A stretch of 64,000 bases of DNA from Phytophthora sp. 'mugwort' (Eukaryota > Oomycota > Peronosporomycetes > Peronosporales > Peronosporaceae): NCBI GenBank assembly GCA_033558025.1, contig JAUCEF010000008.1, forward strand, positions 3,038,001 through 3,102,000, given 5' to 3'. Position 1 is the first letter of the stretch. Every line of letters starts with the position of its first letter. Shown here piece by piece: positions 51,883 to 61,948 of the stretch. The position numbers were made by a program, and so were the translations under genes. The notes under the pieces were generated by a model, which saw only the letters and a program-made list of their open reading frames with translations, ran no database searches and was not told the DNA's origin.

Positions 51883-54165
51883 ATGACCCGTCTTCAACTC
51901 GCAGCGGTGCTCGCCGCGCTCTGTTCGGCCGACGTCATAGCTACCGACCTGCCCGTATCGGTGCAATTCGACGCGACCTACACCATCCCATCTTCCCGGG
52001 GCGCACTCTGCTCCGGGGCCGGTAAGACTCCGTCTGGTACCGCGTGCCCGCTGAAGGGCGACGTGGCTACCGCCGACTGCCACCCGTACCTCTTCTCCTT
52101 CGACGGCAAGCAGTGCACGGCCAAAGAGGATGCCGAGTGCGCCATCGTGATCGAAGACACTTGGGGCTGCGTCTTTCCGTCGGTCTCCGGGTCCTCACCT
52201 ACGCCATGCCCGACAACCTATGAGTCCGGCACGCCCGAGGTGACCCCTGCTGCCACTAAGAGCGAGGACGATTACCCAACGCCAGCTCCCAGTACGCCAA
52301 GCTCCACCCCGGCACCGACCACGCCATGCCCTGGTACCGACCTCCCTAGGCCCACACAAAAGAGCTCGACTCCGACGTCGGCACCGACGACTCCGGCTAC
52401 CGAGAAGCCCACACCGGCTCCGACGAAGAAGGAATCGATGCCGGATATTACTACTCCTTGCCCTGAAGGTAAGACCCCAGCCCCCACGACACCGTGCCCG
52501 GAAGGAGAGACTCCAGGACCGACCACGCCGTACCCTGGCACAGAAGTCATCGAGACGCCTTGCCCCGAGACACCAAAGCCTGAGACGCCTTGTCCCGAGA
52601 CACCGAAGCCTGAGACGCCTTGCCCGGAAACACCAAAGCCCGAGACGCCTTGTCCCGAGACGCCAGCGCCAACTACACCGTGCCCGGAGACGGAAGGTCC
52701 CGAGACGCCTTGTCCCGAGACACCGAAGCCTGAGACGCCTTGCCCGGAAACACCAAAGCCCGAGACGCCTTGCCCCGAGACGCCAGCGCCAACTACACCG
52801 TGCCCGGAGACGGAAGGTCCCGAGACGCCTTGTCCCGAGACACCGAAGCCTGAGACGCCTTGCCCGGAAACACCAAAGCCCGAGACGCCTTGTCCCGAGA
52901 CACCGAAGCCCGAGACGCCTTGCCCCGAGACACCAAAGCCCGAGACGCCTTGCCCCGAGACGCCAGCGCCAACTACACCGTGCCCGGAGACGGAAGGTCC
53001 CGAGACGCCTTGTCCCGAGACACCGAAGCCCGAGACGCCTTGCCCCGAGACACCGAAGCCTGAGACGCCTTGTCCCGAGACACCGAAGCCTGAGACGCCT
53101 TGCCCCGAGACACCAAAGCCCGAGACGCCTTGTCCCGAGACGCCAGCGCCAACTACACCGTGCCCGGAGACGGAAGGTCCCGAGACGCCTTGTCCCGAGA
53201 CACCGAAGCCTGAGACGCCTTGCCCCGAGACACCGAAGCCAGAGACGCCTTGCCCGGAAACACCAAAGCCCGAGACGCCTTGTCCCGAGACACCAAAGCC
53301 CGAGACGCCTTGTCCCGAGACGCCAGCGCCAACTACACCGTGCCCGGAGACGGAAGGTCCCGAGACGCCTTGTCCCGAGACACCGAAGCCTGAGACGCCT
53401 TGCCCCGAGACACCGAAGCCAGAGACGCCTTGCCCCGAGACGCCAGCGCCAACTACACCGTGCCCGGAGACGGAAGGTCCCGAGACGCCTTGTCCCGAGA
53501 CACCGAAGCCCGAGACGCCTTGCCCCGAGACACCGAAGCCTGAGACGCCTTGTCCCGAGACACCGAAGCCTGAGACGCCTTGCCCCGAGACACCAAAGCC
53601 CGAGACGCCTTGTCCCGAGACGCCAGCGCCAACTACACCGTGCCCGGAGACGGAAGGTCCCGAGACGCCTTGTCCCGAGACACCGAAGCCTGAGACGCCT
53701 TGCCCCGAGACACCGAAGCCAGAGACGCCTTGCCCGGAAACACCAAAGCCCGAGACGCCTTGTCCCGAGACACCAAAGCCCGAGACGCCTTGTCCCGAGA
53801 CACCAAAGCCCGAGACGCCTTGTCCCGAGACACCAAAGCCCGAGACGCCTTGTCCCGAGACACCAAAGCCCGAGACACCTTGCCCCGAGACACCGAAGCC
53901 CGAGACGCCTTGCCCCGAGACGCCAGCGCCAACTACACCGTGCCCGGAGACGGAAGGTCCTGAGACGCCTTGTCCCGAGACACCGAAGCCCGAGACGCCT
54001 TGCCCCGAGACGCCAAAGCCTGAGACGCCTTGCCCGGAAACCACGCCGCCATCGACGCTGTCGCCGGAAACGCCGTGCCCGGACGATGGAAAGCAGGACC
54101 AGGACCAAGATCAGAACAATCAAAATCAGGGTCAAAGCGACGGCAAGCACGGGCTCCGCGCCTAG
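51883..54165 (+). CDS. Secreted protein with 49 Pro/Thr/Glu/Cys repeats
   Basis: A single-exon 760-residue protein. A signal peptide (about residues 1-20, LAAVLAALCSADVIA) precedes a non-repetitive head (about 21-110) with six Cys, including CSGAGKTPSGTACPL, CHPYLFSFDGKQC and CAIVIEDTWGC. A Pro/Thr-rich linker with the TTPCP word follows (about 110-223), then the perfect array of 10-residue units at residues 224-713. The tail is Asp/Gln/Asn-rich, with DQDQDQNNQNQ, and ends KHGLRA. No membrane segment or GPI signal is evident, so it is probably released or bound in the wall or extracellular matrix. One Cys per repeat unit allows cross-linking. Pro/Thr-rich surface proteins of oomycete spores and cysts are comparable in style, but the repeat is not one I recognise. 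An initiator lies upstream. Confidence 0.8.
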   Translation: MTRLQLAAVLAALCSADVIATDLPVSVQFDATYTIPSSRGALCSGAGKTPSGTACPLKGDVATADCHPYLFSFDGKQCTAKEDAECAIVIEDTWGCVFPSVSGSSPTPCPTTYESGTPEVTPAATKSEDDYPTPAPSTPSSTPAPTTPCPGTDLPRPTQKSSTPTSAPTTPATEKPTPAPTKKESMPDITTPCPEGKTPAPTTPCPEGETPGPTTPYPGTEVIETPCPETPKPETPCPETPKPETPCPETPKPETPCPETPAPTTPCPETEGPETPCPETPKPETPCPETPKPETPCPETPAPTTPCPETEGPETPCPETPKPETPCPETPKPETPCPETPKPETPCPETPKPETPCPETPAPTTPCPETEGPETPCPETPKPETPCPETPKPETPCPETPKPETPCPETPKPETPCPETPAPTTPCPETEGPETPCPETPKPETPCPETPKPETPCPETPKPETPCPETPKPETPCPETPAPTTPCPETEGPETPCPETPKPETPCPETPKPETPCPETPAPTTPCPETEGPETPCPETPKPETPCPETPKPETPCPETPKPETPCPETPKPETPCPETPAPTTPCPETEGPETPCPETPKPETPCPETPKPETPCPETPKPETPCPETPKPETPCPETPKPETPCPETPKPETPCPETPKPETPCPETPKPETPCPETPAPTTPCPETEGPETPCPETPKPETPCPETPKPETPCPETTPPSTLSPETPCPDDGKQDQDQDQNNQNQGQSDGKHGLRA
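52552..54021 (+). repeat. 49 x 30-bp coding tandem array with nested higher order
   Basis: Exactly 49 units of 30 bases. The standard unit encodes ETPCPETPKP. Two variants always come as a pair, ETPCPETPAP then TTPCPETEGP, and close each of eight blocks. Block sizes are 5, 4, 6, 6, 6, 4, 6 and 10 units, followed by two free units. All spacings are multiples of 60 bases, and silent differences (tgc/tgt, gag/gaa, cca/ccg) recur with the block, showing that two-unit and six-unit segments were copied as wholes. Confidence 0.95.
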
Positions 54166-54789
54166 GTGGCCGCCGAGTCGACTCTTATGTGGACCTACAT
54201 TCGTATTTTGCCTGATCACGGCTGCAAACCCTCATTGCCTCGTACGAAGCCGACAGAGTAGCAGTAGAGGGAATTTGCTAGCCTTTTGACCATGTTTTGG
54301 GATTGATATTTTGATTCCACCCAAAACCTTTCATAATCATTCATTAAACCCAAAGTGCAGAACTTCAGAAAGAAAATGTTTCGTTTTGCCCATTTTAACC
54401 CAGGCCGAAATTCTTCTATACAAATCAATTCGAAAAATGACGATCAACGTGGCAGTGAAGGTGCCTTCCTTCACCTCTGTCCCCTGACGCGCCACAGGAC
54501 ACCGTCGCGCTCGTGCTACTGCACCATAATGGCCATTTCTGCCTCTTGAGCGAAAGTTGTATGGGTTCCAGCACCTGGAGCGCCAGCTGCAGCTTGAAGC
54601 AAAGTGCGGTACCCTCGCATCCGTTCTTCCAGCGATTGAAGCGTATTGCGCCGCCAAACCGAGATTTATCCAGTGAACCAGCTTGTAGTACGACTGGAAA
54701 TCGCCTTGGGGGATTATATCTGTCGGTTAGTGGCTAATTCCGAACTTCTGGCTACATCTACAGCTCTCAAAACGTTTCTGAATGGGATC
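54166..54789. other. 3' flank and intergenic
   Basis: No gene recognised. It holds the 3' flank of the repeat-protein gene and the upstream region of the GOLD-type gene. Confidence 0.35.
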
Positions 54790-56141
54790 TGTTGACAAGT
54801 CATGAGATATCCGGACGGAGCTACAGAGACGCATTTGAGACTGAAATCAGAGGTGAGGAGCAGGAGACGGAGATGTGAGGAGAAAGTGGCTGCTGTTTGC
54901 TTAATGGAGTACCAGGTGGCTGTCCATGAGAAGCAGTTTGTGATTGGAAGTTCGCGTCCCATGGCACGGGATTGGTGTTCAGCGCAGAGTTCTCAAGTGA
55001 TAAAGAGAACAGGTCGGCATTGACCGTACAGCGTCATCAACGACGATGTGGCGTGGAGGACAGAGAACGAGGTGGCATACTACCGGACACACTGCGACTT
55101 CAAGGTGAATGACGACTCCATGTTCGGACACTTTGTCGCGGAAAAGAATGGGGTGTTGACGCTTCCATGGGAGAATGTGGATATGAGTAACGTGGTGTCG
55201 AAGTCACTACGGCGACCACGTGAATGTTGCAGAGGTCACGTTGGCGGAGGACCTTCCTGGATGGGGGGATGACGCACCTAAAAAAAAAAAAACTAGTTTT
55301 GGTATTGATGAAGACCGCGCGTACGACGACAAGTTTGTAGGTGACGGCCCTGAGAAGCAGAATTCTCAGATTGAGACCGCCGTGGTGGCAGAGCGGACAC
55401 ATGAGCTCGAGGCGCATGTGGTAGGTGCTGTGAACTGACGTGACGATGACTGTAGCCTGACTTTAATTTTTAATATGCTTCTTAATGCTTCTTAATTAAC
55501 GATAGATGTACCTCGAAGAGAGTTTTACGGCCACCAAAAAGGAGCTAAGGAGCGCCAAGATCGCTTCCAAATCGCCGAGGATTTATAAGGCTAATATTGG
55601 AGACTATCACACAACTCGAATGCGCGACCGTAATAGTCCTAGGCCGAAAGCGCTGGGAATCGCGAACATAACAGAAGACTCCACTACGGCACCGGCCGCT
55701 GTGACACCAGGCACGCAGCTGGAGGGATTGCCCTCAACGAGTTGGAGCGCGTGCAGAAACTATGCGTCGGCTTCCAAGAGCAGTGTCTGTGGCGGTCCGT
55801 GGAGAACATGGAGCTCGAGGCTCAGCTAGCAGCGTCGCAGGTTTTGGCGACTTCCTGGCGTGATAAGCAAGAGAAGCAGGCTGGAGGAGCTGGAGAAGCA
55901 GAACCGCACGCTGCGGACGCACAAGAAGATGCTGGCACAGGAGGTCAAGCGGTTGCAGCCATACTCGCAGGGGATCCTGGCCGCAATAGTGCAGGAAGCG
56001 CAGGAGGCACGGATGGTGCAGTACAGCTTGCAGGCCAAGTTGGGCTCGCATGAGCAGCTCAACAGATCGCTAGCGGAAGGACCAGAGGCCGCAACCGAGA
56101 CAGGCCCGACCGACTTTGGTGCTTGCCGAGGCGTCCAATGA
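54790..56141 (+). pseudogene. GOLD-domain plus coiled-coil protein gene, frameshifted
   Basis: Collinear coding pieces. The start is unclear (the ATG at 54802 is possible, with an intron-like stretch after it). A GOLD-like beta-strand module at about 55045-55215 reads EVAYYRTHCDFKVNDDSM, then HFVAEKNGVLTLPWENVDMS and NVVSKSL, resembling the WDNTxSxxxSKxLxYxV end of GOLD domains in SEC14-GOLD and p24 proteins. One base too many near 55212 shifts to VAEVTLAEDLPGWGDDAPKK, running to 55438. A probable intron lies at about 55430-55505. Then comes a linker (55506-55735), a second frameshift and a long coiled coil (NELERVQKLCVGFQEQ; RLEELEKQNRTLRTHKKMLA to 56141). If the shifts are sequencing errors it is a gene for a lipid/membrane-trafficking adaptor; otherwise a young pseudogene. 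Confidence 0.5.
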
Positions 56142-56481
56142 TGAATCGTGAGATCTCGTACAAATAATGTGAATGTATCGACACACAAGTCACGCACATG
56201 TAATCCAATTTTACTCTACGTGCACCTTATTTTCGGTTTTGAAATGTAGCCTACATTGGCGTTGATGCCACACTAATCTACTTCCAGTCGAAAATGACAC
56301 TGTGGTGATCCCCATCGCCTAAAATTGCACGCGGGACATAGAATGAACCCAGCAGCTCCTCGCTCATCAGTCTCCAATATCCCCTGTCCTCGTCAGGCCG
56401 AGCACCTTCCCGGCCTGCGACTCCCGACTGGGCACAGTGTTCCTTCACTTCCGAGGCCGGCGGCAGGAGCCGTCGAGGGGC

Positions 56482-56906
56482 ATGGAGCTGGGCGTGGCGG
56501 AGCTGGCACTGACGCTGCTGGGAGTCACGGCTCTGGCGCTGCTGGTCCTCTGGATGTACCGCCTTGTGCAGTACCGCAAGGCCGTGCGGCGCTCGCAGGC
56601 GCGCTGGCTGGCCTACGATCCTGCGCCCGTGCTCACGGAGGACGAGCTGGGGCTCGACTGGCCCAGCTTCAAGCCCATTTTGTTGTCTCCGATCCCCGAG
56701 GAGCGTGGCCGGGTACGGAGACAAAATCACTGGAGCAATAACAGAGCGGAAGGAGGAGACTGACGACTGTTTATGTGTTGTGCTGCTATCAGGAGTCGGA
56801 AAACGACTCGATGCTGTCGGCGCGGAGGGACTCGCTGAGGTTGAGCACCATCTCCGTCATCGCCTGTGCGTTGCTTATTGGCTGCATTGAGGAGCTTCGG
56901 AGTTGA
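56482..56906 (+). CDS. Small single-pass membrane protein, two exons
   Basis: Exons 56482-56712 and 56793-56906, with a GT-AG intron 56713-56792 (gtacgg to ctatcag). Joined they give 114 residues. The N-terminus is outside or luminal and short. It is followed by a strong membrane segment (LALTLLGVTALALLVLWMY, residues about 7-25), a basic flank (RLVQYRKAVRRSQARW) and a proline-rich cytosolic part (DWPSFKPILLSPIPEE). Exon 2 adds ESENDSMLSARRDSLRLSTI and ends in IEELRS after a hydrophobic SVIACALLIGC. Ser-rich RRDSLRLS looks like a kinase site. The start could also be 45 bases upstream (56437). Family unknown. The clean splice and codon-like composition argue for a real gene. Confidence 0.5.
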
Positions 56907-57584
56907 GGGGTCTGACGCTGTGCTGTTTTCCGTGCAGACGGCAGCTTTGATCAGCCGGTAGCAAAGGCTGCCAAAGTCTGAAGATAGCGGAGGAGGGGCG
57001 TGTGTTGCAGTAGAGTTAAGCTTTATGCCGGAAGATGTGGATAAGTGCTGCATCAGAGTTGGTTGGTCGTGTGGCCTTGCCTCGTCTAGAGACGACACGG
57101 CGAGAACCAGCGGGTGGAGCAGACGAGTGTCGAGACCAGTTGATTGAAGCTGGACAAGTGGGGCTTTGGCCGAATATTATTTTGTATGTGCTTAGTGTGG
57201 ATTAGAGCAGACGTAATGGGAAACAGGAACGAGGGTTTTAAGACAGCAACACCAGGCTCGAGGGGCACAGGAATATTTATTAAAGAATGGCCAAGAAGCG
57301 TCTGCCTGCCGTTCCGGAATTTGCTGCATTACTTTCGTCGCCTTTGTTTGTTGGTTGCTTAAAAAAATATGTTTATGATATTCTAATAACAGGGCTGATA
57401 AAGCAAGCAAGTGAATGGTCAACACCTGTGTTAATACCCAGTAATGCTGCGTGTTGGTTTTACTGTAAAACAGTATACTGTATGTTGTCACCACATGGCG
57501 TGTTATTTTCTTTCCTAATAAAAACGATTCTGTATCGTCCAGACTCTTTCGGCATGCACGCATCCTCGTCTGGTCATATCTAGT
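56907..57584. other. Intergenic, converging 3' ends
   Basis: 3' flanks of two convergent genes. The plus frame 57287-57583 is unassigned and probably chance. No structure noted. Confidence 0.4.
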
Positions 57585-60500
57585 CTAATCTAGTGCGTTC
57601 ACGGGTGCTGGCGGACCACGTGGCTGCTTCGGCTCAACCTGCTCTTCCGATATCGTCTCATTTTGGGCGTGAGATCTCCTCAGATGATTGTATTCTGCTG
57701 CTACGTGTTCCGGGGCTGATGTCGCGGGTGTTGGCAGCGGCGTCATGAACCGATTGGCCTCGAACAGGAACTGGTTCAGGTCCACTGCCTTGGTCACGTA
57801 CTCAAACACGTCCCGCGTGGCGTCGTCCATCTCCTCGACGTCGAACCCCGTCCGTAGCGGCTTCTTCTCCGCTGGGTCAATCGCAGGCTCGAATACATTG
57901 TAAGATCCATCCGGGTGGAAAATATACTTGAGTTCCTCTGTACGGACGCCCTTGCTCATGCCGTTGAACGGGTTACACAGGACAACGCGGCGTTCCAAGG
58001 GACTTTCCCGAGCTTCAGCAGCTAGCGCTTCAGCTTCTGAATCCTTGAGCTCAGCCTCCTTATCCTTCACAATTTGGGCTGCTAGAGCCTGCGCTTCCTT
58101 TTGAGCCTCTAGCTGCACACGACGGCGCTTCATCGAGTGACCGTAGCCATGCTGATAGAGTGGTTCCTCTGGAGTGACGCCCACGATGTCCGCAATCGTG
58201 GCCATGAGATCTGACTGCATCGACAACTGGTTCACCACAGTTCCTTTGTCTTCTTCACGAAGGAAATCGTCGGCAAGCAGGAGGAATGGCACCCTAGAGG
58301 CCTCATCCCATACACCTGAGTCAGCGATAGACGGATTGTTATCGTGCTCCAGACGGCCGTAGCCGTGGTCGCCCTCGATGATGACGATCGTGTTCTTCAT
58401 AAGTCCCTTGGCACGTAACGCAGCGATAAAGTCGCCCAGCATCTCATCCGAGAAGTGCATCGAGTCCAAGTACTTCTTGTTGTAGCGCGTGTACAACCCG
58501 GAAAGGTCCGGCGTCTTGTAGAAATTCGGTAGCACCCATGGATTGTGGCTTGTAATACTGTACATGTCGATAAAATACGGCGTCTGCAGTCCTTCCCAGC
58601 CAGGAAGTGGCGCCTTTGTTGCCATGGCAACCTTCGCTGTGGACGATTCTCCAGTCGATGACGCCGAAGTGGATGATTCAAGTGTACTTGAGTGAGCTGC
58701 GTGGTAGTGTCTCCCCTTAGCTGCAGCCTCCGGTACTTTCATCGTGTGTTCACTTTCAGTGGCATTTGTGGACGTCTCCAGAGGAGCTTGATCACCGCTA
58801 AATTCCAAAGAGAATGCATCTGTTACAACTGAGACGTCAGTGGAGTTCACACTAGCGTTGTGGGCCGACTCGATGGCATATAACAGCATTTCAAACGACA
58901 AATGGTCATGCATTCCCCAAGAGAAATGGTCGTCCGGCGTGTTCTTGTAGTTGCGTGTTTCGTGAAGCATTTTACGGATCTTGCGGTCGTCCACGAGCTT
59001 GTCAAAGCCATTCTTGAGCAGAAACTTGTCCCAGTACTCCCACGTGAGGTCCACAGCACTCCAAAAGAGATTGAAATAGCCACGCTGCTTGAGAAAATGT
59101 GGGAGACCTCGTACGTTAAGTGTTGTGCTGTACTGCTTGAGCGCAGTAGTCTCCGTACAGGACGGCAACATACCAAACAGCGTCGTCAGCAGCGTACGCG
59201 TGGTTTGGACACACTGAGTATAGTGCTTGCTGTAGAGCACACCAGTCTTCGCTAGCTCATCAAACTGCGGCGTCGCACTCTTGCCTGTTGTCTCCTTCTT
59301 GGCAGATCCACCCAGCACACCGACATCCAGATGCCTCCACGACTCCATGTTAATCACAATGATGTTAGGCTGGACTTTGGTGGCTTTCTCTGCTGATCCA
59401 ACATTCTCTAATCCTTCAGAAACTGCAGCCTTGGGAGCTATAGCATTCATTTCCAGGTTAAAAATGTTCTCACCTTGATATCCCGTAGTCTTACGCCACA
59501 GCAATGCACACTTGTCATCGTTGCCAAGATTATCCAGCTCGTATGTCTCCGAGACGCCTAATGTCGATCGTAAGGCGCTGCTAGCTGTAGTACAGTTAAT
59601 TTCTTCGCGGTGGATCGTAGTGGGGTGCTCGAAGAATTGTTCCACCTGTAGCGTAAACATGGCATTGTTCATAAGCTTCATATCCACGCCGCCCTTACCG
59701 TCGATAAGTAATGATGCAGACAGAGCAGCACCAGTCACCAGCAAACTGGCAAGAATACATCGACCCAGAATTGTCAGTGGACCAGATTTCGTGTAAGAGC
59801 CATAGCCCGTCGAGCACAAGGATGATCCTGAAGCAAAAGCCGTCGCATAGCCACTGGAGCACCCGCTAGCACCTCCTCCTGGCAAATAACTGTATCCCTG
59901 GGTGCTCCGTCTCCGAGTTCGAATCGGTTTCCCAGCTCGACGCCAATAGGATGCAAACAAATTAGAGATATATGACCCTGACGTCGTCGAGACTGAAGAG
60001 TTCATCGAGTCTTTCCGTGCATTAAAGCGGCGATCAAAGCAGCAGCAAAGCGCACTCGGTAGTCGGAGGAAATCCGACGCTAGTGGTAATCGTCCCGTGT
60101 AAAAGCCATACGTGAGTGCGGCCACCAGCGCGCAATAGACGGCCCAGGATCCCACCACTGTCCTCGTCATCACTTCTTCGTCCGTTAACGACGCTGTGAA
60201 CTGCCTCATGTAATTGAAAAAAATGTTGACAAACGCGCGGTTTAACCTTGGGTGCATCGTCACCTGTAGGCAAAAATCCGCGACACTAGCGATTGTCGCG
60301 GCCACGAGAATCAACTGCAGCAGCGTCACAATCACCAGCGCATGGAGCGCTCGCTTGGTTCTAGCGACGAGCGCTGGTCGGTTGGCTGCCGCTCCTAAGC
60401 TTAGCAGCGTCCGGTGGTTTGTCGCGACACCTGAAGCCAGCGCTTCCATGCCTTCGTCTCTGAGGTCGTATTCATTGGCCAGTACTGGCATATAAACCGG

Positions 60501-60971
60501 TAGAAACCTTGCGCTTCCGTTTCGTTCCCTTAAGAAGCCACTGTTGGGGAAACTACGCGCGTTATTGGCGGCCATGACGAGTCCTTGAGGCGCAAAGTTG
60601 TCGGCATCGAATAAAACCTTAACGAGACAGATACAGGTCGAGGCCTGCAGGAAGATTGCTACATCCTGTAACAAACCGACAACAAGTCCTTGCACGATCT
60701 TGGAAGCGGGGAAACGATGCACGAAGCGCGCAAAGTTTAACACACGACCTAGCACCGGCAGACCAACGAATGCGTAGACAAGTACAGCGAGCCACATGGT
60801 CTGGTACACTCTCTGGGACGCCAAGAGTACGCTGCGCCCTCTCCACCAGCGCCGAGTGCGCCCCAGGAAGGACGCGTCTGTGTCGATGTCCACGGGCTTC
60901 ACGCCCCGCGAGAGATCGTCCAGCTCCCGCGTGGGCGAAAGCCCCCGGTTGCGCCGGTAGATCATGGGCAT
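57585..60971 (-). CDS. LTA-synthase-like membrane sulfatase/phosphotransferase
   Basis: A single-exon protein. I use the ATG at 60971 (MPMIYRRNRG), 1128 residues; the frame is open up to a GTG at 61076 without an ATG. The N-terminal about 430 residues hold five hydrophobic segments (for example WLAVLVYAFVGLPVLGRVL, LHALVIVTLLQLILVAATI, RCILASLLVTGAALSASLLI), the count found in bacterial lipoteichoic acid synthases. The extracytosolic part is an alkaline-phosphatase/sulfatase fold. IIVINMESWRHLDVGVLGG supplies the first metal ligand (Glu). CVQTTRTLLTTLFGMLPSC carries the likely nucleophile Thr. SITSHNPWV and IVIIEGDHGYGR supply the last Asp-His metal ligands. It probably moves a phospho-group between lipid and glycan or cleaves a sulfate or phosphate ester; the substrate is unknown. 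The Lys/Glu-rich helix at about 960-1010 and the long C-tail are additions relative to bacterial enzymes. Confidence 0.8.
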   Translation of the reverse strand: MPMIYRRNRGLSPTRELDDLSRGVKPVDIDTDASFLGRTRRWWRGRSVLLASQRVYQTMWLAVLVYAFVGLPVLGRVLNFARFVHRFPASKIVQGLVVGLLQDVAIFLQASTCICLVKVLFDADNFAPQGLVMAANNARSFPNSGFLRERNGSARFLPVYMPVLANEYDLRDEGMEALASGVATNHRTLLSLGAAANRPALVARTKRALHALVIVTLLQLILVAATIASVADFCLQVTMHPRLNRAFVNIFFNYMRQFTASLTDEEVMTRTVVGSWAVYCALVAALTYGFYTGRLPLASDFLRLPSALCCCFDRRFNARKDSMNSSVSTTSGSYISNLFASYWRRAGKPIRTRRRSTQGYSYLPGGGASGCSSGYATAFASGSSLCSTGYGSYTKSGPLTILGRCILASLLVTGAALSASLLIDGKGGVDMKLMNNAMFTLQVEQFFEHPTTIHREEINCTTASSALRSTLGVSETYELDNLGNDDKCALLWRKTTGYQGENIFNLEMNAIAPKAAVSEGLENVGSAEKATKVQPNIIVINMESWRHLDVGVLGGSAKKETTGKSATPQFDELAKTGVLYSKHYTQCVQTTRTLLTTLFGMLPSCTETTALKQYSTTLNVRGLPHFLKQRGYFNLFWSAVDLTWEYWDKFLLKNGFDKLVDDRKIRKMLHETRNYKNTPDDHFSWGMHDHLSFEMLLYAIESAHNASVNSTDVSVVTDAFSLEFSGDQAPLETSTNATESEHTMKVPEAAAKGRHYHAAHSSTLESSTSASSTGESSTAKVAMATKAPLPGWEGLQTPYFIDMYSITSHNPWVLPNFYKTPDLSGLYTRYNKKYLDSMHFSDEMLGDFIAALRAKGLMKNTIVIIEGDHGYGRLEHDNNPSIADSGVWDEASRVPFLLLADDFLREEDKGTVVNQLSMQSDLMATIADIVGVTPEEPLYQHGYGHSMKRRRVQLEAQKEAQALAAQIVKDKEAELKDSEAEALAAEARESPLERRVVLCNPFNGMSKGVRTEELKYIFHPDGSYNVFEPAIDPAEKKPLRTGFDVEEMDDATRDVFEYVTKAVDLNQFLFEANRFMTPLPTPATSAPEHVAAEYNHLRRSHAQNETISEEQVEPKQPRGPPAPVNALD

Positions 60972-61948
60972 GCTGGCTTGATCAAGTGTGAGAGTCTTCC
61001 TGGTACTACAGCCTTGAGCCGTTGGACACTGGCACTTGGGGAGTGCTTCCGTGTTTTGTGAAATTACGTTTGCCACCTGGAGACTCCGCGGTTTTGGTTT
61101 AAAGCGAGAGGGGAGATTATATCTGGCACAGCCCCGTGTCTGGTGTTATTACGGGCGCGCACGGGTGGCAACTGCCACAGGCCTTGAAACTAAAGGAACT
61201 GCTGAGTCGAGTAGCGCCTTCAGACACTCGCTCGCTCAGGCACACGCACGCGAATCTCCCTCTGTCGGCCAGCGGTCCACGGCGGTATTGCTGTTGTGTG
61301 TCCGTGCAAAGACTTGGACTCCCCCTTGCGGATAAATCGTTTCCGGCTGGCTCACGGGGTATAGTGGGCTGAGTTTGGCCAGGAAAGGACAGTTGCGCTA
61401 GAGCGACCGACTGAGGTCCGTTTTCTGCTAATCGACAACATCCTCTATCCAACCGGTTTCAATATTTTATACAGCTTAAGCATTCTCTATCCAACTGGTT
61501 TAAGCTGTATAAAATATTGAAACCAGTTGGATAGAGAATGTTGTCGATTAGCATTCTTTCTAAATAGTGCGCTTTGCATAATAGCATAAAATGTAGCATT
61601 GCATATTACAGTTATCGGTCATATTTACAGATGCACGGTGGTTCTGGACACCGGATTTTCAAGAGCTGGTAGATAAGCACACAAGTGGCTTCACTGCTCT
61701 GGGCAAATGCCTTCCCGGAATCAACGCCGTGTGCGATTCGGAAGGTTCGAGCTTGAGACGCAGGTGCGACGGCTGGATATTCTGAGGGGAGGCGCAGTCG
61801 GGCCCATTAGCCGCACAGTTCTTTGAAGGGTCAGTCTGCCTAGTACTGAAAAGGAAAGACGCAACGTTGGACGCGGCCCAGCGAACAACATGGCGAACGC
61901 AGCGCATTACCGCAGGAACCGTCGTCGATCCATTTTGTACTTGTATTA
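60972..61948. other. Divergent intergenic region with a large foldback
   Basis: Lies between the divergent LTA-synthase-like and UFSP2 genes. Aside from the 61426-61553 foldback, no element was recognised; short frames here are not supported. Upstream exons of UFSP2 could lie in 61620-61948. Confidence 0.35.
61426..61553. repeat. 54-bp-arm inverted repeat (foldback) with self-similar loop
   Basis: Arms 61426-61479 and 61500-61553 pair at 52 of 54 positions. The 20-base loop repeats a word found in the arms (CATTCTCTATCCAACTGGT). The outer ends read TGCTAATCGACAA. Such a structure is typical of a short MITE/foldback element or of a recent inverted duplication. Confidence 0.95.

Noticed and set aside
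52195..54219. Very long minus-strand frames (674 and 590 codons) across the repeat-protein gene
   Set aside because: They are shadows: a 30-bp period is a multiple of three, so any frame lacking a stop in one unit stays open across the array. Composition (Arg/Leu/Gly or Val/Ser/Gly only) and lack of a signal support this.
61036..61076. N-terminal extension of the LTA-synthase-like protein to 61076
   Set aside because: The frame there begins at GTG and has no ATG. The first ATG is at 60971, and the extension has no conserved feature.
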